Assembly: GCA_032718475.1 (NCBI GenBank)
Contig: JAUCBJ010001951.1
Location: 1 to 37,668, forward strand
Length of the DNA: 37,668 bases
Direction of reading: 5' to 3'
Origin: Nemertoderma westbladi
Lineage: Eukaryota; Xenacoelomorpha; Nemertodermatida; Nemertodermatidae
Shown here in pieces: positions 27,254-36,790 of this stretch; positions within the stretch are counted from its first letter, which is position 1, and each line of letters begins with the position of its first letter. Both the position numbers and the translations under genes were made by a program. The notes under the pieces were generated by a model. That model was given only the letters and a program-made list of their open reading frames with translations. It had not been told where the DNA came from and did no database searches.

Positions 27254-29112
27254 GTGTAGATAAGTATATCCCTACTTCTAAGTGTAGTTATAACAGTAGG
27301 ACTACTAATGCTGTTCCCGGTTGGAACGAGTTTGTTAAAGAAAAATATGAAGCGGCGCAGGAGGCCTTTCATATATGGTGTGAGCAGGGGCGACCGAGAT
27401 TCGGTTTTATTTGGGACGTGAAACGGCGTGCAACCGCGCAGTTCAAATTGGCCCTGCGTAATTGTCGTCGGTCTGTGCAGTCTATCAGAGACGACAAATT
27501 AGCTCAGTCTTTTATTGATAGTAAAAACGATTTTTGGAGTTCAGTGCGATCGCGAAATAACGCGAAAATTAAACGTTCCAATAATGTTGGTGGTGCTAAT
27601 TCCGAACCGGAAATAGCTGATCTTTTTAAGAGTAGTTATGAGCATATCTTTAACTCAGTGCCGTGTAAGGATGATGATTTTGTCTACGTGAAAGGTGTGT
27701 TTGATAATTGGGATGGTTCTAATTATGTGCATATTACTCCGTCTATGGTTTATGAGGCGGTTCAGAGTCTTTCTAAAGGAAAGGCTGCAGGTCCGGATGG
27801 GATTTTTCCAGAAAGTTTAATATTTGCAGGGCCGCGTTTGTCAGTAATGTTAGCCCTATTATTTAATGCTTTTTTGGTTCATGGTTATTTGCCTAATAGC
27901 TTTATTACTTCTAGTATTTTACCTGTAATTAAAAATAAGAATGCTAGTTATTCTGATTTCACTAATTACAGACCTATAGCTGTTGCTAACGCGATATCGA
28001 AAGTATTTGAGGCATGTATACTGCCTTTTATCAAGGGTCGTGCTAAGTGTACTGATAATCAATTCGGTTTTCAGTCAGCTCTAGGCACTGAAATGTGTAT
28101 TTTTGCGTTAAAAGAAACTGTTCATTTATATGTCAGTCGAGAATCTCCAGTGTATTCGGCGTTCTTAGATGCGTCTAAGGCGTTTGACCGGGTAAATCAT
28201 TTTAAATTGTTTAGACAGCTATTGGATATTAATGTACCGGTTTCAATTGTGCGTATTCTTTCCTTTTGGTATTCAAATCAATATATTTTTGTAAGATGGG
28301 GAAGTGCTTCCTCGGATGTCTTCACTGTTTCTAATGGTGTACGACAGGGGAGCCTTCTCAGCCCTGTTCTCTTTAATATCTATATGACGGAATTAAGTAG
28401 ACGCTTGAACGACTCTTTTGTTGGTTGCAAAGTAGGTTCCATTATTATTAATAATCTTTTTTATGCAGACGATCTATGTTTATTATCCCCTAGCATTTTT
28501 GGTCTACGTAAGTTAATTGCTATTTGTGAAAAGTTTGGGGTGGAATTTGATATTGAATTTAACCCGCTTAAATCTCACTGTATGTATTTTCTTCCTTATA
28601 GAATTAACCGTGCTGGTGATGTATATCTTTGTGGTAAACCATTACATTGTGTTAAGGAGGTTAATTACCTTGGGCATACAATTACTTGCGATCTAAGCGA
28701 TGAATCAGATATGAAACGTATAATGTGCTCAATGTATTGTAGGGGTAACCAGATTGCTAGATTATTTTCGAATTGTTCATATGATGTAAAGTTAACCTTA
28801 TTTAGATCCTACTGTTACAGCATGTACTGTTGCTCACTCTGGTCTATATTTCGTGTTGAGAATTTGCGCAAGGTTAAGGTAGCTTATAATACTGCTTTTA
28901 GATCACTTTTCAAATATTCTAGAACTGAGGACGCTAGTGAAATTTTTGTAAATAATAGGATCAATACTTTTAGGGCTATGCAGAGAAGTAATATTTTTTC
29001 TTTGCTACGACGTATTGATATTTCACAAAACATCATTATTCGTGTAATTGCTAACGTTTCTCCTCTCTCGGTGTTGCGTAAGAGGTGGTTAGTGGTGCTT
29101 GGGGTAACCTAA
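27247..29112 (+). CDS. non-LTR retrotransposon reverse transcriptase (family 2), intact polymerase frame
   Basis: Open for 621 codons. The first ATG is internal because the 5' end is truncated. Domain order: an N-terminal linker with VPGWNEFVKEKYEAA and GRPRFGFIWDVKRRA typical of CR1/L2-like elements, then the reverse transcriptase: GKAAGPDGI, NYRPIAVANAISKVFE, QFGFQSALGTEMCIFAL, SAFLDASKAFDRVNH (first catalytic Asp), NGVRQGSLLSPVLFNIY, FYADD (YADD at 28,462-28,473), FNPLKSHCMYF and NYLGHTI. The C-terminal region ends near SVLRKRWLVVLGVT. No internal stop or frameshift, so the insertion is fairly young. The endonuclease is missing, so this copy is inactive on its own. Confidence 0.92.
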   Translation, partial: LGSVDKYIPTSKCSYNSRTTNAVPGWNEFVKEKYEAAQEAFHIWCEQGRPRFGFIWDVKRRATAQFKLALRNCRRSVQSIRDDKLAQSFIDSKNDFWSSVRSRNNAKIKRSNNVGGANSEPEIADLFKSSYEHIFNSVPCKDDDFVYVKGVFDNWDGSNYVHITPSMVYEAVQSLSKGKAAGPDGIFPESLIFAGPRLSVMLALLFNAFLVHGYLPNSFITSSILPVIKNKNASYSDFTNYRPIAVANAISKVFEACILPFIKGRAKCTDNQFGFQSALGTEMCIFALKETVHLYVSRESPVYSAFLDASKAFDRVNHFKLFRQLLDINVPVSIVRILSFWYSNQYIFVRWGSASSDVFTVSNGVRQGSLLSPVLFNIYMTELSRRLNDSFVGCKVGSIIINNLFYADDLCLLSPSIFGLRKLIAICEKFGVEFDIEFNPLKSHCMYFLPYRINRAGDVYLCGKPLHCVKEVNYLGHTITCDLSDESDMKRIMCSMYCRGNQIARLFSNCSYDVKLTLFRSYCYSMYCCSLWSIFRVENLRKVKVAYNTAFRSLFKYSRTEDASEIFVNNRINTFRAMQRSNIFSLLRRIDISQNIIIRVIANVSPLSVLRKRWLVVLGVT

Positions 29113-29579
29113 TTTTCTGATTTTGTGTTTTATGTAAAATTTTTTGAATTTTTTTTCCGCTGTAAAATCTTTTGAATATTTTTTCGTTGTAAAAATTATT
29201 GAATTTTTATTCTACTTAAACTACATTATTTTTGTGTTTTATTCTTAGTCTATCTTTTATATAAACTATTGTCATTGTAAAGAGTGAATAACTTTCGTGC
29301 TGTTCTTAGAATTAATATTTTCTCCTTACTTAGCCGTACTGCTAACTTTGAGAACTCAATCATGCCTGTATCTCAATCACTAATTCTTTATTACATTGTC
29401 GTTGGAACATTGTTCTTGGTGCTGTTTAATATTGCAATATTTGATTGGTAATTCCCCGTTAAATGTTTCTCCTTTGTATTGATTTAATGTAAACTTGAAT
29501 GAACTACTTACTTAATATTATTATGTGTGCTAATAAATAGGTGTCGTGTAGGTACAATGGGCCTTGGCCCGATGAATTA

Positions 29580-29612
<33 letters not shown>
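27254..29612 (+). mobile_element. LINE family 2, 5'-truncated, inserted in the tRNA-like head
   Basis: Ends with a 3' hairpin (gggccttggccc, 29,559-29,570) and an (aat)n tail up to 29,612, as in LINEs whose 3' stem-loop is bound by their own polymerase. Both flanks are halves of the same SINE head: gataaatgattaggta on the left and tagccactacaccact (inverse A box) on the right. A target-site duplication is not obvious. Confidence 0.85.
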
Positions 29613-29636
29613 TATAGCCACTACACCACTATCGAA
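29613..29636 (-). mobile_element. displaced 5' half of the SINE tRNA-like head
   Basis: The inverse of the A box (ccactacacca, 29,618-29,628) sits directly after the LINE tail. Joined across the LINE to 27,200-27,253 it would rebuild a head equivalent to 25,682-25,754. Confidence 0.7.
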
Positions 29637-29639
29637 GTC

Positions 29640-30980
29640 CTATTTAAATTACTTTACATAATAATTTGCAACAATAATTTAAGGAAGTTAAAAATATATA
29701 AATAGTCAAAATATTATTGAGACAGGGTTTATAATTAACTAACAAAATATATGGCCCATGTGAAGAATACCAGACTTTCTGTCGTTATATTTCACTTTCC
29801 AGTTACCCCCATGTGAAGAATACCAGGTTTTCACCAAAAACACAGGTTACAGAATGGCTGAATCTAACCAAAACAATAAACGAATTAGTATATGTACAGG
29901 TTCTACCACAGAAATAAGCGCTTAAAACAATTAATAAAGATAAATTAAAAAAAATATAAAATCTTCATATATAAAACTCCATTAAAAAGTCGACCGAATA
30001 GTGAAATCCTCGTATTCTTAACATGGGCGAAAAATAATAAAAAATAAAAAAAACAAAGTGCAAATAATTATTTGCTGAGATGGTTAACGTTTATTGAAAT
30101 TAAATGTAAAACTCGGCAGCTGTGAATTAAAACGGTAAGAAATGATGAAACTAAATGGCTACTAAGCTTTATCTTAAATGTAAATAATTATAGAACTTTA
30201 GGGAAAAGATTAGAACTCAGGGATAGAGATTCTCAATGATATAACGATCTGATCTGTGATTGGTTAGATGAATTCTATGATCTGGACACCGCATCATATG
30301 TGGTTGAGATACATTCTCGAGACATACCGATTGCATAGTTCATGGAAGACATTCCTACTCACATCCTTCCCCCCTGAAATACATACTTAATCGGGTGCAT
30401 CTCTAGGATGCATGCCGCACGGCTGACACCTCCAAAGTTACGACCAGCCGCAGCCATTACATTTCATTTGCATTTACCAAGACTAATTAATGTATTTTAT
30501 CGGAGCTTCTAGATGCCAATAAGACTGAGCGCCACTTTTCTTCTCATCAGGCGGCTACACCTGAACCACAAACTACCTAAAACCTGTTCCTTTAATCCTT
30601 CAATGCATTTTACAGTTTACCTTAACCGGGGAATTCATCATTAAATTAAAATGAATTCCCTTGTTATAAGAGAGTAAGTTACATCTTCTAATATGAATAA
30701 ATAAATTCAAATTTTGTAAGCTAAGTTATAAACAGATGCCACTTACCTAATAAACTCGAACTTAACTAGTATAGTAAGTTATTTGTGAACGTTTTATGTA
30801 CATCCCGAAGGTTTCACTATCTCGACTGTTACCCATAAGCCAGGTTGCGTGCTGCACTACCACCTAAGGTCGAATACTATCGCTACCTAATAGTTATTTA
30901 TCTTTACTACCACAACATTTTACTGCGTTTCAAACTCACAAAGTGAGTTTATGTAGGGGGTTTGGGGAGGATGACTAATA
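29640..30980. other. noncoding DNA, no gene seen
   Basis: AT-rich. The 18-bp word ccatgtgaagaataccag occurs twice, 52 bp apart (29,757 and 29,809). Nothing else recognisable. Confidence 0.4.
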
Positions 30981-30984
30981 ATGA

Positions 30985-31475
30985 CCTACTATAAATACGA
31001 CCCGCCAAGCTGCTGCAAAGCCCCTAAATTTAGTGGGCCAGTTATTTATCTTAGATAGAATCCCTGAAACAATATGTCTAGCGCGTTGCAAGTACTTGTC
31101 CCTAACTAAAATTATATCCTCTTTCAGATGAGGCAAATAAAAATTTAATAACTCCAGGAGTTTTCGAGATATGAGGCATTCCTGACACCTATACATATCA
31201 ACACTCCATTTGGAATTGATAAAATTACACAAAATACATCACCCTTTAAAGACTGATATAACCATGAAACTATACAAAGCTTTTTTAGGTTGTTGAATTC
31301 ATTATTAGTAATCGAAAGCAAGATTAGAAGCAAAATTTTCATTTTTTAAATCAATAGATACTAAAAGAGCACCATAAGTGCAAGTAGCACTTTTTCAAAC
31401 GTGGTAAATTTGTCCTACAGTTTGGCTGCTGAGGTTTTAGAATGTGTTGATTTCATTGGGAAGGCTTATTCCTCT
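30985..31475 (-). repeat. large inverted repeat, left arm
   Basis: Aligns in inverse orientation with 33,535-33,990 over about 450 bp at roughly 80% identity by eye. A short frame is kept in both arms: LKEDIILVR-KY, RA-HIVSGILSK and NNWPTKF. That may be a coding relic or simply sequence similarity. I do not recognise it. The arm also carries the motif caagtagcac (31,381-31,390). Confidence 0.75.
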
Positions 31476-31560
31476 ACCTACATCAAACATATCGAAGAGT
31501 TGTGTAATATAACAACATAGGCAGGCATGTTGTTATATTAGTTATTAGTCAGTTATTTGT

Positions 31561-31920
31561 GCCCCTGGAGCACGAAAAAAACAAGTAGTGGAAATATGAT
31601 AATGAAAAGTCACCACGAAAACAAATTGATTTTATCAATATATGGGTTTTACGGGATGGTGATCAGGAATATGATACTGAAAAATATCCAACCCTGTTGA
31701 TTAGGGTATTTTTGGATATGTGTCAATGTGCGCCAGGAAAAATACAAGTAGCACAATTTTGCTAATCAAAAATCATTACCGAATCAACCTGATTTTATGA
31801 CATTGTGGGTTTTTTGGACGCTGTTCACGAATATTACACTCATAAATATTGTATTATCCAACCATATTTCATTTTTGACGTTTGACATTTTATGCTACTT
31901 GTATTTTTCGTCCCACTAAC
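31561..31920. repeat. diverged direct repeat with the caagtagcac motif
   Basis: Two ~135-bp stretches about 165 bp apart share tacaagtag, aatc-attac or gtcacc, tgattttat, tgggttttt and atatccaacc. The motif recurs inverted at 31,893-31,917 (gctacttgtatttttcg). These look like subterminal repeats of a DNA transposon bounded by the inverted arms. Confidence 0.55.
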
Positions 31921-32210
31921 AAACACAAAAAAAACGATCAGCTAGACAACAATCCAGCCTACAAATTATTTATACAATTTGAGCGGGCTTACACGCCTTC
32001 TGCTCAATATTACACTTACAGATAAACAAAACTGAAAGAAATAAGTAAAATCCCAATAAATAACCAGGGCGGCCGTCCCTGATTAAATATTAAGACCTAC
32101 CAGTATATATTTATCAAAGTCGAATAATACTGTTGTACCTGTAAGTACCGGTTCGGGTAGTTGGGCAGTTAGGCCTACAGCTTACCGTTCGACCAGTACT
32201 TTCGACTTTA

Positions 32211-32324
32211 TTGCCTACGGTGCAATAAAGAAACACAAATCTATTATATTATTGTTCTTACCAGAACAATAGACAACTATATTTATTGCCTACTGTGCAA
32301 TAAAGAACATAATCTATTATTGTT
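32211..32324. repeat. 74-bp-period direct repeat adjoining the inverted unit end
   Basis: Copy 1 (32,211-32,257) and copy 2 (32,285-32,324) share ttgccta, gtgcaataaagaa, aatctattat and attgttc. Copy 2 runs directly into the terminus of the 3.1-kb unit (ttgttcgcg). Confidence 0.65.
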
Positions 32325-32790
32325 CGCGCTTTCAGACCTTTAGCAGTTTAACCTGCCAATTTTAGTTGTCCTCTTGTTTATAAATCGACTTTAGCCTATA
32401 ACAATTATTTAGTGCACATGAAGTTACATTAGCCGAAGCCAGTCTATGCGCGATCATTCACCCACTGTTAAGGGAAACTGGATTCGGGTGCTTTGAAAGT
32501 TATTGCGGTGCAGACCTACGGTATTATTCGATTGATCGTTACTATATAATTTCTGACAATATTATTCACTTTCGGGGAAATATTAACAGTTACTTTAGGA
32601 CGTGGCGCTTTAAATATATAAAACAGATTATACTAAACACAACGAGATGGCCACTGAGTTTCGTAAATAGCGCATTATTTAGGAGATGCTTTATTATCTG
32701 TCACACTACTTCACACGACTTCACACTACTTCACACTGATCTGCCGACCGTCACTGAATTTGATCCGATCAATTTGATACTGTAGTAGAA
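32320..32790 (-). mobile_element. inverted, 5'-truncated third copy of the 3.1-kb unit
   Basis: The minus strand ends with tctgaaagcgcgaacaa like both tandem units. Going upstream it keeps the hairpin, ctttcggggaaat/ttaacagt and gacgtggcgct blocks, and gatctgccgacc. Similarity fades beyond about 32,790, so only the last ~470 bp remain and no coding part is present. Confidence 0.75.
32433..32487 (-). other. conserved stem-loop of the 3.1-kb unit, copy 3
   Basis: The arms ccgaagccagtct and aactggattcgg (plus coordinates) still pair, and the linker gtgaatgatcgcgca is unchanged (as its inverse). The inner loop sequence is replaced, yet a CCC/GGG inner stem is retained. Confidence 0.55.
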
Positions 32791-33035
32791 TAGAGTAAAA
32801 CAAAGTATCAGTTCCCCAAATCATTAAACGACACTATTATATTCCAGGATAGTTAATAATAATTCCCCTAAATAATATCAGTTCCTCATTATATTGAAGT
32901 CGTAGGCCTAATATTAATTTATCTGAGCATATCTAATATATATCAATAACATTTGTCTATTAAATCCAAGACAAAAAGAAGCGAACACTGTTGTTAAGGT
33001 GGTCACGCATATTGTCTTACTTGACATCCTCCGAA

Positions 33036-33545
33036 CTACTACTAGGATCGGCATGCTGCATTGCAGCTGCATTTTTAAGAATGCTGTGCCGGCTTATCGA
33101 CAAAATTGCGCCGCCACAACTCCCTATCACCCATGACATTTGCTAGATCATCCGCATCTTCAAGGCCAGTGTCCTTTAAGATGCGTCTCAAGAAAGTCAT
33201 GGGCTGTCCACCATGCTTACTCACTCTATGAGGCTGCCAAAGTACAAGATTATGCACTGGCTGGTCCTCATGGCGAAAGCAATGTCCTGCAAAGCGGAGG
33301 CGATTTTGTTCTAGTGTCAAGCTTGGGGGAACCAATGAGACACCACTAATGTTATATAGTGTCTGGTTGGAGATGTGTGCATTGTACTTGACACAATGAA
33401 CCCGGCGTAGCATTCTTGTGAATGTGCCATCCAGAGATTTGGTGTCCTCAGCAGTTAGAGCCCAGCATGGACTCCCATAGAGGAGTATTGGAACTACTGC
33501 TGCTCTAAATAATAACCACAATTTTATAAACCTTGCCAATGAAAT
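33036..33545 (-). mobile_element. LINE family 3, longest 3' fragment
   Basis: Ends in the (agt)n tail at 33,036-33,045. The open part 33,075-33,533 encodes the C-terminal region of an RTE-like polymerase protein: LLYGSPCWALTAED, TRMLRRVHCVKYN, NRLRFAGHCFRHEDQ and the same HGGQPMTFLRR end as at 16,802. The catalytic core is missing through 5' truncation. The truncation point coincides with the inner edge of the inverted repeat arm at about 33,535. Confidence 0.85.
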
Positions 33546-33990
33546 CAGCACATTATTCAGTAGCCAAACTATACGGCCAAATTACCACTTTTGGCTATTG
33601 AAAATTTCGAGCTACTTGTAATTTTGGTGCTCTTTTAGTGTCTATTATAAAATAAACAATGACGATTTTATTCTAATTTCGCTTTCGATTACTAATAATT
33701 AATTCGACTAACCAAAAAAGCATAATATGGTTTAATGGTTATACCAAAGTCTTGAAAGGTGATGCATTTTGAGTAATTTTATCAATTCCCAAAGGTTCCG
33801 AAATGGTATGGGTGCCAGGAACTCCTCATCCATTTCCTCTTCATTCAATTTTTATTTGTCTCATCTGAAAGAGGACATAATTTTAGTTAGGGCCAAGTAC
33901 TTTCGACGCGCTAGCCATATTGTTTCAGGGATTCTATCTAAGAAAAATAACTGGCCCACTAAATTTAGCAGCTAAGCCCGCCTATTTTAT
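33535..33990 (+). repeat. large inverted repeat, right arm
   Basis: Inverse partner of 30,985-31,475. Contains gctacttgta with ggtgctc (33,609-33,632), the inverse of the motif at 31,366-31,390, and the same peptide-like blocks as the left arm. Confidence 0.75.
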
Positions 33991-35054
33991 TCAGTATTAT
34001 AATATATTAGTAATATATACTTCAACAATACTCTATTCCACATGCAATCCGACACGATATATTACTGGATATGTTTCAGCCAGAAATAAACACATAACTA
34101 AAACTAGATCCCTTATTCTCACAACGAACAGGCTGTATACTATTTAGCCCACCTACTACTACATACCTGTTACTGTTGCACTTGGTGTTACTGATTAAAT
34201 TGGATTAATTAATATTAATATTTTATTTGCAATTTGCTAGACCATAATATTTTCCAACGATCCGGCCTTTATTATAATATAGTGAAAGGGTCATTCCACG
34301 TCAAATCATCCAGATATTTTTGATTTTGTAACCCTAGGTCATGGATTTTGATGAAAGTTTCACCAAATGAAAAACCCCAAAATTTCAGCTCCTGGCATCC
34401 ACTGGTTCAAAAGTTATGGCTCGTCAAGGTTTCGTCTCTGTATCACATTTGGTGAAAGAATTGATCAATCGCGATAGATGCGTAGATGTCATTTTTCCCA
34501 TTTACAGCTATAATCATTGCAAATAGATGTCAAAATTGTTCATGCTGGGGTTATTTGGTGGTGTTGAACACGAATCTGACATCAACATTTTGATTGGGAG
34601 ACCCTATTGTTTATATTTCCTCAACTTTTGATAATGACGAGTGGTGACAGACTAAATATTTTTGACTTCTAATTTCCTCATTTAGCTGAATATCTTTGAG
34701 CTAGATATTATCAGTGTAGATGTCTGATATACTAAATTGTATATATCAAATTGTATGTAACATACTTGAAGGTCATGATTTATCACGGTTTCATTAAATA
34801 TCATATTATCGCGATCGCTTCATTCGGAGCGAGGGCTAATCAGGGGGGTTGTTAGGTCATAACATAACATATAGTGGCAATTGACACAAAAGTTCGGTAT
34901 CTATATGAAACTAATGAAAAAAACAACAAAAGTCTAGTAAGGTGCACTCTACCTCTTCTTTTTTGGAGACGACTTATTACTGCGATGATCAATATAGCCT
35001 TTTCAGCACAATAACATTATAGATGCACTTCTAGAGGTCTTATCGAGATGAATT
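33991..35054. other. noncoding DNA with a dispersed-repeat look
   Basis: At 34,285-34,440 the text gggtcattccacgtcaaat followed by aaatttcagctcc and caaaagttatgg has the composition of a dispersed repeat. No second copy is in the window. No gene seen. Confidence 0.35.
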
Positions 35055-35520
35055 TATTGAATTCTCATTCAAACCGCAATGGTCGATTTAGTGGGTGCAG
35101 ACACCTTCAAAACTAGATTTCAGTGAATAGTTATAACAATGAATAATAATGCCCTAACAGAGAAATTAACGCTTCAATGTGAAATAGGCACATAACTAAA
35201 CGAATTGTTCTAATTATTCCACTGGATCAGGAATAGGCCCATTGGAACCACAACGATAGATATAGAATGTATAGATAGATACTGTACCTCCATAATAGTA
35301 GTAGAGTGACTAGTTCTTGAGATATTGTACAAACAGGGTTATCATGTTAAAGTGATGTTTAATCAAAGGAATGCATTTTGAGAGCAGGACTGTACATCGA
35401 TGTATGAATATCCACTAAAAATGATACTTCTAATTATACCACTTGGTCAAGAATGGACTCATTGAAACCACAATGATCGATTTAGTTAGTGTGGACACCT
35501 TCAAATCAGGAGTGAATGAT
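35055..35520. repeat. diverged direct repeats, about three copies
   Basis: Blocks near 35,065, 35,213 and 35,429 share cattgaaaccacaatg-type sequence. The first and third also share tcgatttagt and gacaccttcaaa, and the second and third share ttctaattat-ccac and tca-gaat. Spacing is irregular. Nature unknown. Confidence 0.55.
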
Positions 35521-36300
35521 CAATGAAGATATTGCATGAAAGGTTCAGGCCTATTGAACCCAACCATTTGAGTTTCAACGTGATATACTGATGATATAAG
35601 CAGCAACTTGGTATAGTGGTGACATTCCTGGGCTTCCATAGATGGGGCAGCACTGTTTGGGCACAGTGCTTTAAATGTTGCAACCTAGCCCAACCCTAGC
35701 TTTCATCCTTCAGTAGTCGATAAATGGGAACCAAGGCAACTTGGGAAACAGAGTGGAAGGGTTTACTGTGAAAGATCACAGATGCGTTCAATAGGCGAAG
35801 CCAGGTATGGTTTTGGTTTATAGGAATATAGTCTACGCAGTACTCGTCCTCATGAGCCCGAGTTATAGTGTGGCAATGTAGATGCAGCAGTTGCACCCGA
35901 CCAGCCGGAAACTCGGAGCAATAGGCCTACTGCTTGTACTATGCGTGTCAATTTCAACACCGCCGGGCACTGGTTGATGGCAGAGTAAGATTAAAAAACC
36001 GGATTATTTCATCCTCGGTTACGGTTAGTCTATTTTGCCCATAGCGGCAGTGATACCGAAAGTCGAGGTCAACAGACAGAGGCGGCATTGGTGGTGAGTT
36101 GTTTGATTTCAATTCCAACACTTCTCTGGGCAGCTGGGTAGACTCTGGTAGTGGGTACCTGAACTTAGAATGCCGGTCAGCTGGTTAGTCCGCATACCTT
36201 CCATGGTTGCAGTTGCTGAGTCGATGGATGGTTGGTAGGGGTAGGGGTAGACCTATTGCTATTGTTGTATTGGTAGATTGGTATGTACATCTACATCTGA
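35521..36300. other. no gene recognised
   Basis: A 7-bp hairpin (gcactgt/acagtgc) lies at 35,650-35,669. An A-box-like word (tggtatagtgg) near 35,610 lacks a B box, so no tRNA or SINE is called. Confidence 0.35.
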
Positions 36301-36314
36301 TTATACCAGTTGCT

Positions 36315-36790
36315 GCCTGAAAAGGACTCGGAAACAAACAGACAAGGAGGTCTCGCAGTGGGAAGGAGACCGGGAAGACTTGGGACTGCCTGCGTGGTGC
36401 GCTAGATCGCTGTGCGTAGTACGAGCCTGAAAAGGACTCGGAAGCAATCGGCATAGTGCTCCGCAAAGGACCAACACTGATGGAGCGAGGTTTGTGATCT
36501 ACGTGTGATTACGAGCCTGAAAAGGACTTGGAACGCAACGGAAATCACTCTCCTCTGCTCGCACCGACGTTCTATGACTTACAGAGAGGATTATGGTCTA
36601 CAAAGTTATTACAAGCCTGAAAAGGACTCGGAATGCAATTTGAAAACCATATTTCCTCGCTTGACTGACAGACATCGATGGATGAGTGGTTAGTAGTCTA
36701 TGGAGCTATTACGAGCCTGAAACGGACTCGGAATGTGACGGAAAACTGCTTCCTCTCACCAGACACTATGGATATTAATGGACGGAGCGA
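36315..36790. repeat. ~100-bp tandem array with a 19-bp core
   Basis: The core gcctgaaaaggactcggaa occurs at 36,315, 36,425, 36,515, 36,615 and 36,715. Spacings are 110, 90, 100 and 100 bp. Three copies are perfect and two have one mismatch. Between cores only loose similarity remains (an upstream gt-tattacga, a downstream gcaacggaaa or similar and ttcctct). The core is therefore far better conserved than the unit as a whole. Confidence 0.9.

Noticed and set aside
34285-34440. Named dispersed repeat starting gggtcattccacgtc
   Set aside because: It looks like a dispersed repeat, but no second copy in the window supports a family or boundaries.
35600-35670. Second SINE or tRNA-like head
   Set aside because: Only an A-box-like word is present; no B box and no cloverleaf pairing.
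36315-36790. CRISPR-like array (repeat with variable spacers)
   Set aside because: The spacers are 70-90 bp and mutually related, the genome is clearly eukaryotic, and no cas genes exist.
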